From assembly GCA_963830775.1 (NCBI GenBank), contig CAWHNT010000041.1, forward strand, positions 1-32,076: 32,076 nucleotides of DNA. The letters run 5' to 3'. The translations under genes were made by a program, and so were the position numbers. Position 1 is the first letter of the stretch, and each line of letters opens with the position of its first letter. The notes under the pieces were generated by a model that saw only the letters and a program-made list of their open reading frames with translations, had not been told where the DNA came from and searched no databases. Shown here in pieces: positions 1-7,286 of this stretch. This stretch comes from CAWHNT01 sp963830775 (GTDB lineage Bacteria > Pseudomonadota > Alphaproteobacteria > Geminicoccales > Geminicoccaceae).

Positions 1-356
1 CGCATCGTCCTCGCTCGCGGGATTCTTCACCTCTCCAGCGGAGCCCGGGCCGGTCTCACGGATTCCTGGCCGGCGTCGCCCGCTCGGTGGCGCACGCCAA
101 CGTCACCATCAACTTCCTCCTCCCCGGCCCCTCGACACCGACCGTCTGCGCTCGGGCCTGGATGCAGCCGCCCCAAGCAGCCGAAACGTCTCGATCGAGA
201 ATGTGGCCGAGGAGCGCCGCGCCCAGAACCCCTCCCGGCGCTTCGGCGATCCGTCGGAGTTCGGCGCGGCTTGCGCCTTCCTGTGCTCGGCCCAGGCCGG
301 GTTCATCGTCGGCCAGAGCCTGCTGATCGACGGCGGAGCCTGCCGGTATCCTCTGA
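1..356 (+). CDS. Short-chain dehydrogenase/reductase, C-terminal part (frameshifted)
   Basis: This is the C-terminal part of a classical SDR oxidoreductase; its beginning lies outside the window. Joining three frames gives GFLAGVARSVAHANVTIN, then LLPGP, a segment ending in NVSIENVAEERRAQNP, and finally RRFGDPSEFGAACAFLCS with GQSLLIDGG. The last pieces are the typical end of Rossmann-fold SDRs, where the GD-P-E and DGG segments close the cofactor and tetramer region. At least three single-base frame changes are needed, and the natural stop would be TGA at 354-356. It converges on the minus-strand block. The substrate cannot be told. The frame changes probably reflect sequence errors, because the residues on both sides stay well conserved. 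Confidence 0.75.
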
Positions 357-357
357 A

Positions 358-711
358 GCCGTGGGCACCGGGTCCTCGCCGGGCTCGAGGCGGATCACGG
401 GCGGGTCGAGATCGAAACGACCCGGCCGCCGACTGCCTTTCGCCATCTCCTGGAGGGGCTGGCGCAGGCGCACTCGCCGGTGAAGAGGATCTCGCGCAGG
501 CCGGCGCGCAGGGCCGCCATGACAAGGCCGGCGTCGTCACCGCAGTCAGCGATGATGGCCCGGCCAAGCGCCTGCTCAAGCGCTCGCAGGAAGCCTACGC
601 CGGCGAAGGCGGCGAGGTAGGGAGCGCTTGCGATCGTGAGGTCGTGCGCAGCATCGATCGCGAGCACGTGCCTGAGCAAGGTCGTGAACGACGGCTGTCG
701 TCTGCCGGCAT
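358..711 (-). CDS. Unrecognised small protein downstream of pgk (frameshifted)
   Basis: No function is recognised. The best frame reads HDLTIASAPYLAAFAGVGFL, then a segment with AIIADCGDDAGLVMAALRAG and LREILFTGE; a second frame then continues as PLQEMAKGSRRPGRFDLDPP and VIRLEPGED. The alternation of hydrophobic strand and helix (ADCGDDAG followed by ALRAGL) suggests a small alpha/beta fold of roughly 115 residues. The start is uncertain: ATG at 711 begins MPADDSRRS but needs a frame change to join the conserved part, while TTG at 679 does not. It follows pgk by about 60 bp on the same strand, so co-transcription with pgk is likely. The 3' end, just beyond the convergent SDR gene, is approximate. 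Confidence 0.5.
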
Positions 712-774
712 GAATTTGGACCGTCCGTCACGAGCGGGCGTGGCGCGAAGGGCCCGGACCGATCTCGGTTCCTC

Positions 775-1959
775 TTACTTCGGTCGCAGTGCCGCCACGC
801 CCGGCAGCTCCTTGCCCTCCAGCCATTCGAGGAAGGCCCCGCCCGCCGTCGAGACGTAGGTGAAGTCCTCCAGACGCCCGCGTGGCCAGGGCCGCCACGG
901 TGTCGCCACCGCCGGCGACCTCTGCAGCTGCCCGCCTGGGTCAGCCCGGCGGCCTTCTGCGCCACCGCGTTGGTCCCGGCATCGAAGGGCGGGATCTCGA
1001 AGCCCCAGCGGGCCGTTCCAGAGCAGGGTCCGGCAGCGGTCCAGCCCGCGGCCGAGGGCCTCGGCACTCTTCGGCCCAACATCGAGGATCATGTCGGCAT
1101 CCCCGACCTCGCCACGGGGATCGTGCGGGTCGCGGCATTCGCCTCCAGCTCCTTCGCCACGACCGCATCGTCGGGCAGGATGATCTGACGTTCTTGGCCG
1201 GGCCTTGGCCATGATCTCGCGCGCGGCGTCGGCGAGGTCGTGCTCGCACAAGGACTTGCCGACCTCGACCCCCTTGGCGTTGAGGAAAGTGTTGGCCATG
1301 CCGCCGCCGATGATCAGCACGTCGACGCGATCCAGCACGTGGCCCAGGACCTCCAGCTTGGAGGAGACCTTGGCCCCGCCGATCGGCGGCGGCCGTCGGC
1401 CGCTGCAGCCGCCCAGGGCCGCCTCCAGCGCCTCGAGCTCGGCCTGCATCAGCGCGCCCGGCATAGGCGGGGAGCCGCTCGGCCAGGCCGGTGATCGAGG
1501 CATGGGCGCGGTGCGAGGTGGAAAAGGCGTCGTTGACGTAGAGCTCGCCCAGGCGGCCAGCTGTCGGCGAAGGCCTTGTCGTTCTTCTCCTCGCCGGCGT
1601 GGAAGCGGAGGTTCTCCAGGAGCGCTAGATCGCCGTCGGGCAGGGCCTCGACCACCTTGCGGGCGGGCTCGCCGATGCAGTCCTCGGCAAAGGCGACCTG
1701 GCGCCGCAGAGCCCCTCCAGCGCCTTGGCGATCGGCCGGAGCGACATCGAGCTCTCGCGCTTGCCCTTGGGCCGGCCGAAATGGGACAGGGCCACGACCT
1801 TCGCCCCCTTGCCCATCAGCTCCTTCAGCGTGCCGCCGCGCGCTCGATCCGGGTGGCGTCGGTGACCTCGCCATCCTGCATGGGCACGTTGAAGTCGACC
1901 CGCACGAGCACGCGTTTGCCGCGCAGGTCGAGCTCGTCGAGCGTGCGAAAGGCGGGCAT
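775..1959 (-). CDS. pgk: Phosphoglycerate kinase (several frameshifts)
   Basis: Phosphoglycerate kinase interconverts 1,3-bisphosphoglycerate plus ADP and 3-phosphoglycerate plus ATP in the cytoplasm. The N-terminus reads LDLRGKRVLVRVDFNVPMQD, the substrate-binding signature. Further in are GGAKVSSKLEVL, DVLIIGGGMANTFL, ILDVGPKSAE, TLLWNGPLG and, near the C-terminus, FTYVSTAGGAFLEWLEGKEL. The span equals 395 codons, the usual family length, but the protein must be read from at least six alternating frames, so the indels roughly cancel. ATG at 1959 is preceded by an AGGAG site 2-6 bases upstream of the codon context GCC. The gene is essential in most bacteria, so a real pseudogene is unlikely. 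It lies after the lipid genes rather than directly after gap. Confidence 0.93.
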
Positions 1960-1966
1960 GGCTCCT

Positions 1967-1991
1967 CCCCGGCAAGGCGATGTGGCCGGGG
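1967..1991 (-). terminator. GC hairpin between methyltransferase gene and pgk
   Basis: A perfect 7 bp inverted repeat, CCCCGGC (1967-1973) and GCCGGGG (1985-1991), has an 11-base loop. It lies between the stop of the methyltransferase gene and the pgk ribosome-binding site, which starts directly after the hairpin in the direction of transcription. There is no T-tract, so it could equally be a leader hairpin influencing pgk translation, an mRNA-processing or stability element, or chance in GC-rich DNA. Confidence 0.3.
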
Positions 1992-2017
1992 CTGCTACCA
2001 CGTCCCTCCCGTCGCTG

Positions 2018-2674
2018 TCAGCCCGACCGGGCGTGGCGGAGCACCAGCATGACGACGCCATCGCCGATGAAGCTCTGCCGATGCTCCGCCTCGAGGCCGG
2101 CGAGCCCGACATAGCGTTCCGTCGCAGGGTCGAACTGGGCCGCGAACGCCCAGCGCAGCCAGAGCGACATCGCCCTGGTCCAGAGCCGGACGGGGCGGCG
2201 GCTGGAGCCGTGATAGTCGAGGATCAGGATGCGGCCGCCCGGGCCGTCACCCTCGCCAGCTCGCACAAGGCCGGCAGCTGCAGCTCGTCCGGCAGGCAGA
2301 GCAGGACGAAAGTCGCCACCGTGGTGTCGAACTGCGCGTCCGGGTAGTCGAGTGCGCAGCAAATCCATCTGCCGCGCCGCACCTCCAGGCCCAGCGCCTG
2401 CGCCCGTCGCGGGCTTGCGTCAGCATGCCGTGGCTGGCGTCGATGCCGGCAGCAGCACAGCCCTGGGATAGAAGGGCATGTTGCAGCCGGTCCCGACGCC
2501 CACGTCGAGCAGACGCGGCCCGCTTGCATGCCGGAACAGCTCGGCCCGCAGCCGTCGCTTCCAGCTCCACTCGTAAAGCGCGTCGAGCTTGTCGTAGAGC
2601 GGCGCCAGCCGGTCGTAGGCGCGGGCCACCACGTCCGCCGGTGCTGGACCGAGCTTCAGCCAATCGGCCGGCAT
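2018..2674 (-). CDS. Class I SAM-dependent methyltransferase (UbiE-like) next to btaB
   Basis: The protein of about 218 residues starts with a helix-rich segment (VARAYDRLAPLYDKLDALYE) like that of UbiE/PmtA-type methyltransferases, followed by SAM motif I, PRLLDVGVGTGCNMPFYP. A later GIDASHGML matches the acidic end of strand beta 2, and FDTTVATFVLLCLPDE resembles motif IV. The C-terminus (ILILDYHGSSRRPV onward) ends in VMLVLRHARSG. Two or three frame changes interrupt the middle. ATG at 2674 starts one base after the btaB stop, so the two are translationally coupled. By position a lipid head-group substrate is plausible, either DGTS or phosphatidylethanolamine as in the PmtA family, but the sequence alone does not show this. 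BtaA plus BtaB normally suffice for DGTS. Confidence 0.8.
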
Positions 2675-2675
2675 G

Positions 2676-3299
2676 TCACGCTGCCCGACGGAAGCGGAAC
2701 AGGAGCGCGTAGCGGCGGGCGACCTCCTCCTGCTCGAGGCTGCCGGCACCGTCGGCGGCCAGACGCTCCAGAAGCTTCTCGATCTCCGGCCGGTACCGCA
2801 CGCCGAAGCGGCCGAGCCAGCTCACGAGGAGGTGCCGGAACCAGCCCGGCAGGCGGGCCTGATCGCCGAAGTCGACGATGTGCAGACAACCGCCGGGACC
2901 AAGCGCTGCCAATGCCGGCCAATCGCGCCGGCCGGATCGTCGAGCATCGAGAGCGTGTAGGAGATCACGAAATGGTCGACCGGCCGGGCGAGCCCGAACA
3001 GCTCGCCCGGGTCCAGGGCCTCGGCGAGGCCGCGCGCCACACGGACCCGGCCGGCAGACCATGCCGGCGTGCGCCCGCTCCGCGGCCGCCAGCATCGGTG
3101 CTGCCGCGTCGACGCCCAGGAGACCGGTGCCGGGATAGCGCTTCGCGATCCGGATCAGGTTGCGGCCGGTCCCGCAGCCGACCTCGAGCACGATCTGGCC
3201 GGACCGGGGCCGATGCCGTCGATCGGCCGGTCGCGGCCCAAAGGTAGTGCTTGCGGGTGAGGTCGTAGATCGGCACCTGCGGCCATAGATCCGGTCCAT
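2676..3299 (-). CDS. btaB: BtaB-like betaine lipid N-methyltransferase (frameshifted)
   Basis: BtaB methylates the amino group of diacylglyceryl-homoserine three times to give the betaine lipid DGTS. The N-terminus, combining two frames, reads MDRIY then PIYDLTRKHYL, characteristic of BtaB. Motif I is IVLEVGCGTGRNLIRIAKRY, followed by GVDAAAPMLAAAERA. Another frame gives DHFVISYTLSMLDDPAGAI, and the C-terminal part has CLHIVDFGDQARLPGWFRHL and VSWLGRFGVRYRPE, again typical of the family. The span is 208 codons, normal length. ATG at 3299 lies 38 bp after btaA with no clear Shine-Dalgarno site. The protein likely acts at the inner membrane face. At least three frame changes are present and are probably sequence errors. 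Confidence 0.82.
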   Translation of the reverse strand: MDRIYGRRCRSTTSPASTTFGPRPADRRHRPRSGQIVLEVGCGTGRNLIRIAKRYPGTGLLGVDAAAPMLAAAERAHAGMVCRPGPCGARPRRGPGPGRAVRARPAGRPFRDLLHALDARRSGRRDWPALAALGPGGCLHIVDFGDQARLPGWFRHLLVSWLGRFGVRYRPEIEKLLERLAADGAGSLEQEEVARRYALLFRFRRAA

Positions 3300-3337
3300 G
3301 CGGGACGGATATCGCCCGGGGGAAGGGAGCCGCGCCG

Positions 3338-4502
3338 TCAGCGGGCCAGCCGGTAGAGGTGGAAGCCGCCAAAGATCGGCCGAGCGGTCGTGTGCGTGCA
3401 GCTCGGCCGAGCGCGCGGCCTCGTAGCGCCAGGCTCCCAGAAGCGTGGGCGGAAGCTGTGCCGGCAGCGGGCTCGGGGCGGCAGCGGTCCGGAGATCGGC
3501 GCGGGCGCCCGGCCGGGCGGACCGGGTGATCTGCGGCCATAGGCTCGCACCTGCGCGGCGTCATCCAGTCTGGGCGTCGAGCAGGAGTAGGGTCGAGCGA
3601 GCCGCATCTGACAAGGAGGCTCGTCAGCGGCGACCGTTCGGCAGCTCGACCCGGTCCGCGCTCGCGCGCACGGCCCGGAAGCTCGCCGGCCGGAGGTAGG
3701 GTGGCGACGGTGCGGCCGACGGCCGGATAGCGGCGGGCGAAGGCCTGCCAGGCGAACCAGTTTCGTGGATGGGGAAGTCGCAGGCCAGCCGCTCCAGCCG
3801 TTCGCGAACGATGGCAGGCGGCCGTCGGCCTCCGCCTGCATGGAAGCGAACTGCGCCGGCGGGATGCCGAGGCCGAAGAAGGCCGCGGGCGAGCGCGCGA
3901 GCTGGCGACGATGGGGCTCGCAGCACCGGCGCGATCTCACGGCGAGGAGGCGCGCTGCTCGGCGAGATCGCCGCGCGATCATCCGCGGGGTCGCAGCCAT
4001 GCAGCCGGCAGAGCAGGTGGGCGAGCTGGATCGTGCGGCCGAGCAGACCGTGGTTGTAGAGGTTGCGGCCGAGCATGGCGGTGCGCCGGCGGCCGGCAGG
4101 TCGCGGCCCGTCCCAGTAGTCGCGGACCGGGCTCAGAGGTGGGCGGCGAGAACGGTCGGGAGAGCCGCGGTTCTCGGCCGGTTCGGCTCGGCGAAAAGGC
4201 GCGGAACGCTCGTGGCGCGGCAGGTGCCGGCTGCGGCGAGCTTCAGCTCCAGCAGCGCCAGATGCGCGCGGTTGAGGTCCACGGCGAGGACCGGCTCGGG
4301 CTCGGCGGTCAGATAGCTCGTCACGTTGCAGCCGCCGGACGCGATCGCTACCACCGGCCGGCCGGGCAGGTCCAGGGCGGCCAGGTCGACCTCGGGGTCC
4401 TCCCAGATCTGCGCGTAGACCAGGCCTGAAGAGGTGCGCGAACAGACGCTCCTGCAGGCCGCGGCGGAGGCCGGCCGCGGCCTGGAGGGCGGCGTCGCGC
4501 AC
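3338..4502 (-). CDS. btaA: BtaA-like SAM:diacylglycerol 3-amino-3-carboxypropyltransferase (frameshifted)
   Basis: BtaA (DUF3419 family) transfers the aminocarboxypropyl group of SAM to diacylglycerol, the first committed step of betaine lipid synthesis. Visible landmarks are LVYAQIWEDPEVDLAALDLP, VVAIASGGCNVTSYL, PVLAVDLNRAHLALLELKLA, NLYNHGLLGRTIQLAHLLCR, FFGLGIPPAQFASM and the C-terminal IFGGFHLYRLAR. The SGGCN and AVDLN segments form the SAM site. The span of about 388 codons fits the family. The reading frame changes several times, notably near 4425 and through 3400-3800. The start is uncertain: GTG at 4502 opens the frame leading to LQERLFAHLF, and no convincing ribosome-binding site is seen. 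It precedes btaB on the same strand. Confidence 0.85.
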
Positions 4503-4529
4503 AAGCGGCGTTGGGCAAGCCGGCGTTCC

Positions 4530-5262
4530 TTATGGACAGCGGTTCATCGTGACGCCGGCGGCATCGACGGCAAGGAAGCTTGCCGGACGGATGGAGCCAG
4601 CAGCCGGTGTTGAAGTATTCGATGCCCCGACCGGCCGGTCCCTTGATGTCGAAGATGCGATGGTGCGCCTCGTGGGTGTGGCCGCAGACGATGACATCGA
4701 ACGGGTTGGCGGTGGCGAAGCGGAGCACGCCTTCGGCCACCTCGTCGCCCAGCGCCATCAGCCCGGCATGCAGCCGGTCGAGGCGGAGCGGCCACTCGCC
4801 CCGGCGCGAGAGGTAGCGCATGCAGCAGGCGAACAGCTGCGAGACCAGGTTGCTGATGCGGCTGTAGTTCGAGACGAAGCTGTCGAAGCAGTCGCCGTGC
4901 AGCGCATGGTAGGCCCGGCCGCCGCAGCTCCAGGTGAAGGACTCCCGGGTCTCGATCCCGATCAGCTTGTGCACGATGGGGGCCAGGTGCCGGTCGTGGT
5001 TGCCGGCGATCCAGACGATCTCGGCCTCGCCCCGCGCGTTCAGGCCGCGCAAGTGCATCAGGAGGTGCCAGGTATCGAGGCAGAGATGGCGGGTGCTGAA
5101 ATCGTGGAAGATGTCGCCCAGCAGGATCAGCCGGTCGAACCGCCAGTCCTCGAGCAGCCGCAGCAGGTCCCGGGGCCGGCTTGCAGGCAGGCCCAGATGG
5201 ACGTCCGAGACGATCAGCGTATCGGTGTGGCCAGCCACCCGGCCGCTCCTCTGGTCGGACAC
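4530..5262 (-). CDS. Calcineurin-like metallophosphoesterase, candidate PlcP-type phospholipase
   Basis: The dinuclear-metal phosphoesterase signature is complete: LIVSDVHLG (about residues 16-24), LILLGDIFHDF, IVWIAGNHDRHLAPIVHKLI, YHALHGDCFDSFV and FDVIVCGHTHEAHH. These motifs match the UDP-2,3-diacylglucosamine hydrolase (LpxH-like) branch, which also contains PlcP, the phosphate-starvation phospholipase C of Sinorhizobium. Placed directly before btaA, a role in releasing diacylglycerol from phospholipids is an attractive inference. The start is probably GTG at 5262. Near 4575 a frame change is needed to reach an ending like DAAGVTMNRCP with TAA at 4530-4532; without it the frame runs into btaA. 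The soluble protein has no signal peptide, which fits action at the inner membrane face. Confidence 0.82.
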
Positions 5263-5336
5263 TGGGCAGCTTCTAGCCGGTGGCAGTGACAGGCTCGCTG
5301 GAGAAGCGTGACGATGCGGTGACGCCGCCCTTGCGG

Positions 5337-6177
5337 TCAGAGCCGCAGCATGACGGCGCCGATGGCGACGACGACGGCCGCGGCCACGCGCCAGGCACCC
5401 ATGGGCTCGTTGAGCAGGAAGGTGCCGATCAGGGCCGCGATGACGACACTGGTCTCGCGCAAGGCGGCGACGGTGGCGGCGGGGGCGAGCGTGAGTGCCC
5501 AGATGACGAGCCAGTAGCCGGCGAGCGCCATGCCGCCGGCTGCCAGCGCCGGGCGCCAGTCGGTGCGGGCGGTGGCGAGCACGGCACGTCCCCGCCACCA
5601 CAGCGCTAGCGCCATGGCGCTGATCCCGTCGAGCAGGAAGAGCCAGAGCGCGTAGCCGTGCGGCGAGCCCGCGGCCCGAGCGCCGGCAGCGTCGGTCACG
5701 GTGTAGGCGCCGATGAAGCCGGCCGTGGCCAGGGCACAGGCGACACCGGTGCCGCTGAGGCGTGCCACCCTGCCGCCGCGCAGCGCCAGGGCCGCGATGC
5801 CGGCGCAGACGATGACCACCGCCACGAGCTGGATGCCGCTCACCGCCTCGCCGAGCAGGAGCCAGGCCAGGGCCAGCACCAGGAGCGGGGCCGAGCCGCG
5901 GGCGATCGGGTAGACCTGACCGAGCCCGCCATGGGCGTAGGCGGCGACAAGGAAGAGGTTGTAGCCGGTGTGCAGCACGGCCGAGAGGGCGATGTTCGGC
6001 CACGAGGCCGGCTGCCGGCAGCGGGGCGAACGGGATCAGGCAGGCGGCGATGAGCCCGGCACAGCCGTTGAGCAGCGCCATGACGACGAACCGGTCGCCG
6101 CTGATGCGCAGGACCGCGTTCCAGCTCGCGTGCAGGAACGCGGCCAGAAGGACGAGGGCGACGGCCGAGGTGGACAT
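5337..6177 (-). CDS. EamA/DMT-family transporter (one frameshift)
   Basis: This is a drug/metabolite transporter superfamily protein with about ten membrane helices in two EamA repeats. The N-terminal piece begins MSTSAVALVLLAAFLHASWN and contains AGLIAACLIPFAPLPAAG. After a frame change around 6005-6030 the rest is continuous: GYNLFLVAAYAHGGLGQVYP, then PLLVLALAWLLLGEAVSG, and in the second repeat AALRETSVVIAALIGTFLLN followed by EPMGAWRVAAAVVVAIGAV. HASWN near the N-terminus and the LRETS-N-E segment are typical of this subfamily. It is the first gene of the lipid block, about 75 bp ahead of the phosphoesterase. Its substrate is unknown; small metabolites, amines and lysolipids are all possible. 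Confidence 0.85.
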
Positions 6178-6216
6178 GGCGGGACGAGAACCGGAATGAT
6201 GCCCGCCCGGAAGCGG

Positions 6217-6244
6217 CAGTGGCGCCCCGGCGGGGGCGCCACTG
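6217..6244 (-). terminator. Perfect 10 bp hairpin downstream of gap
   Basis: CAGTGGCGCC (6217-6226) and GGCGCCACTG (6235-6244) form a perfect 10 bp stem with an 8-base loop, 38 bp past the gap stop codon and 40 bp before the EamA start. It probably terminates or attenuates transcription from tkt-gap, which would put the lipid genes in a separate unit. There is no T-run, so Rho-independent action is uncertain. Confidence 0.5.
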
Positions 6245-6262
6245 TTGTCACGCGACTTTCAC
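6245..6262 (+). promoter_or_regulatory. Weak PHO-box-like direct repeat upstream of the lipid operon
   Basis: TTGTCAC, 4 bases, CTTTCAC forms two 7-mers at 11 bp spacing, resembling the PhoB box (CTGTCAT-N4-CTGTCAT; 5/7 and 6/7 matches). It lies 68 bp upstream of the EamA start, between the gap hairpin and the gene. The repeats read on the plus strand, opposite to the lipid genes, which weakens the case. A chance match is possible. Confidence 0.25.
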
Positions 6263-6281
6263 AAGGGCAAGCGAGCGCGGC

Positions 6282-7286
6282 TCAAAGCGAGGCCATCAGG
6301 GCCGCGGTATCGCACATCCGGTTCGAGAAGCCCCACTCATTGTCGTACCACGAGGCAACGCGGCAGAGCCTGCCGCCGATCACCTTGGTGGCATTGAGGT
6401 CGACGGTCGAGCTCGCCGGGCTGTGGTTGAAGTCGATCGAGACCAGGGGCTCCTCGTGATAGGCGAGGACACCATTCAGCTCGCCGTCGGCAGCGGCCTT
6501 GATCGCGGCGTTGATCTCCGCGGCCGAGGTCTCGCGCTTGGGCACGAAGGTGAGGTCGACCAGGGAGACGTTGGGGGTCGGCACCCGGATCGCCCCGCCG
6601 TCGAGCTTGCCCTTGAGCTCGGGCAGGACCAGGCCGACGGCCTTGGCGGCCCCGGTCGAGGTCGGGATCTGCGACATGGCGGCGGCCCGCGCCCGGTGCA
6701 GGTCCTTGTGGAAGACGTCGAGCAGGTTCTGGTCGTTGGTGTAGGAGTGGATCGTGGTCATGTGCCCGCACTCGATACCGACGGCATCGTTCAGGACCTT
6801 GGCCACCGGCGCCAGGCAGTTGGTGGTGCAGGACGCGTTGCTGACCACCTTGTGCTCGGCTGTCAGTGCCTTGTGGTTGACGCCGTAGACCACGGTGAGG
6901 TCGACGCCGTCGCCCGGGGCGGAGATCAGCACCTTCTTGGCCCCGGCACCGAGATGGCCGCCGGCCTTCTCCCTGCTGGTGAAGACGCCCGTGCATTCCA
7001 AGACGAGGTCGACGCCGAGCTGGCCCCAGGGCAGCTTCGCCATGTCGCGCTCGGCGGTGATCTTGATGGGGCCGGTGCCCACATCCATCGTGTCGCCCTC
7101 GAACTGCACCTTGCCGTTGAAGCGGCCGTGCACGCTGTCGTAGCGGAAGAGGTGCGCGTTGGTGGCGGGCGGGGCGAGGTCGTTGATCGCCACGACCTGG
7201 AGGTCGCTGCGGCCGCTCTCGCAGAGAGCGCGCAGGATGTTGCGCCCGATGCGGCCGAAGCCGTTGATCGCTATCTTTGCCGTCAC
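6282..7286 (-). CDS. gap: Glyceraldehyde-3-phosphate dehydrogenase, type I
   Basis: The enzyme oxidises glyceraldehyde-3-phosphate to 1,3-bisphosphoglycerate with NAD(P) and phosphate. The 334-residue protein is uninterrupted. It has the Rossmann motif INGFGRIGRNILRAL near the N-terminus, VAINDLA at the cofactor-selecting strand (the Asp favours NAD), FRYDSVHGRF, and the catalytic NASCTTNCLAP with its nucleophilic Cys. The catalytic His lies in TTIHSYTNDQNLLD, and the C-terminus contains WYDNEWGFSNRM. The start is GTG at 7286, which overlaps the tkt stop (GTGA) and follows GAGG, so translation is coupled to tkt. Its clean frame contrasts with neighbouring pgk and tkt. Confidence 0.97.
   Translation of the reverse strand: MTAKIAINGFGRIGRNILRALCESGRSDLQVVAINDLAPPATNAHLFRYDSVHGRFNGKVQFEGDTMDVGTGPIKITAERDMAKLPWGQLGVDLVLECTGVFTSREKAGGHLGAGAKKVLISAPGDGVDLTVVYGVNHKALTAEHKVVSNASCTTNCLAPVAKVLNDAVGIECGHMTTIHSYTNDQNLLDVFHKDLHRARAAAMSQIPTSTGAAKAVGLVLPELKGKLDGGAIRVPTPNVSLVDLTFVPKRETSAAEINAAIKAAADGELNGVLAYHEEPLVSIDFNHSPASSTVDLNATKVIGGRLCRVASWYDNEWGFSNRMCDTAALMASL

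Noticed and set aside
203..859. Long plus-strand open frame starting in the SDR gene
   Set aside because: Only the first ~50 codons carry SDR residues; the rest is antisense to the small protein and pgk and arises from an indel.
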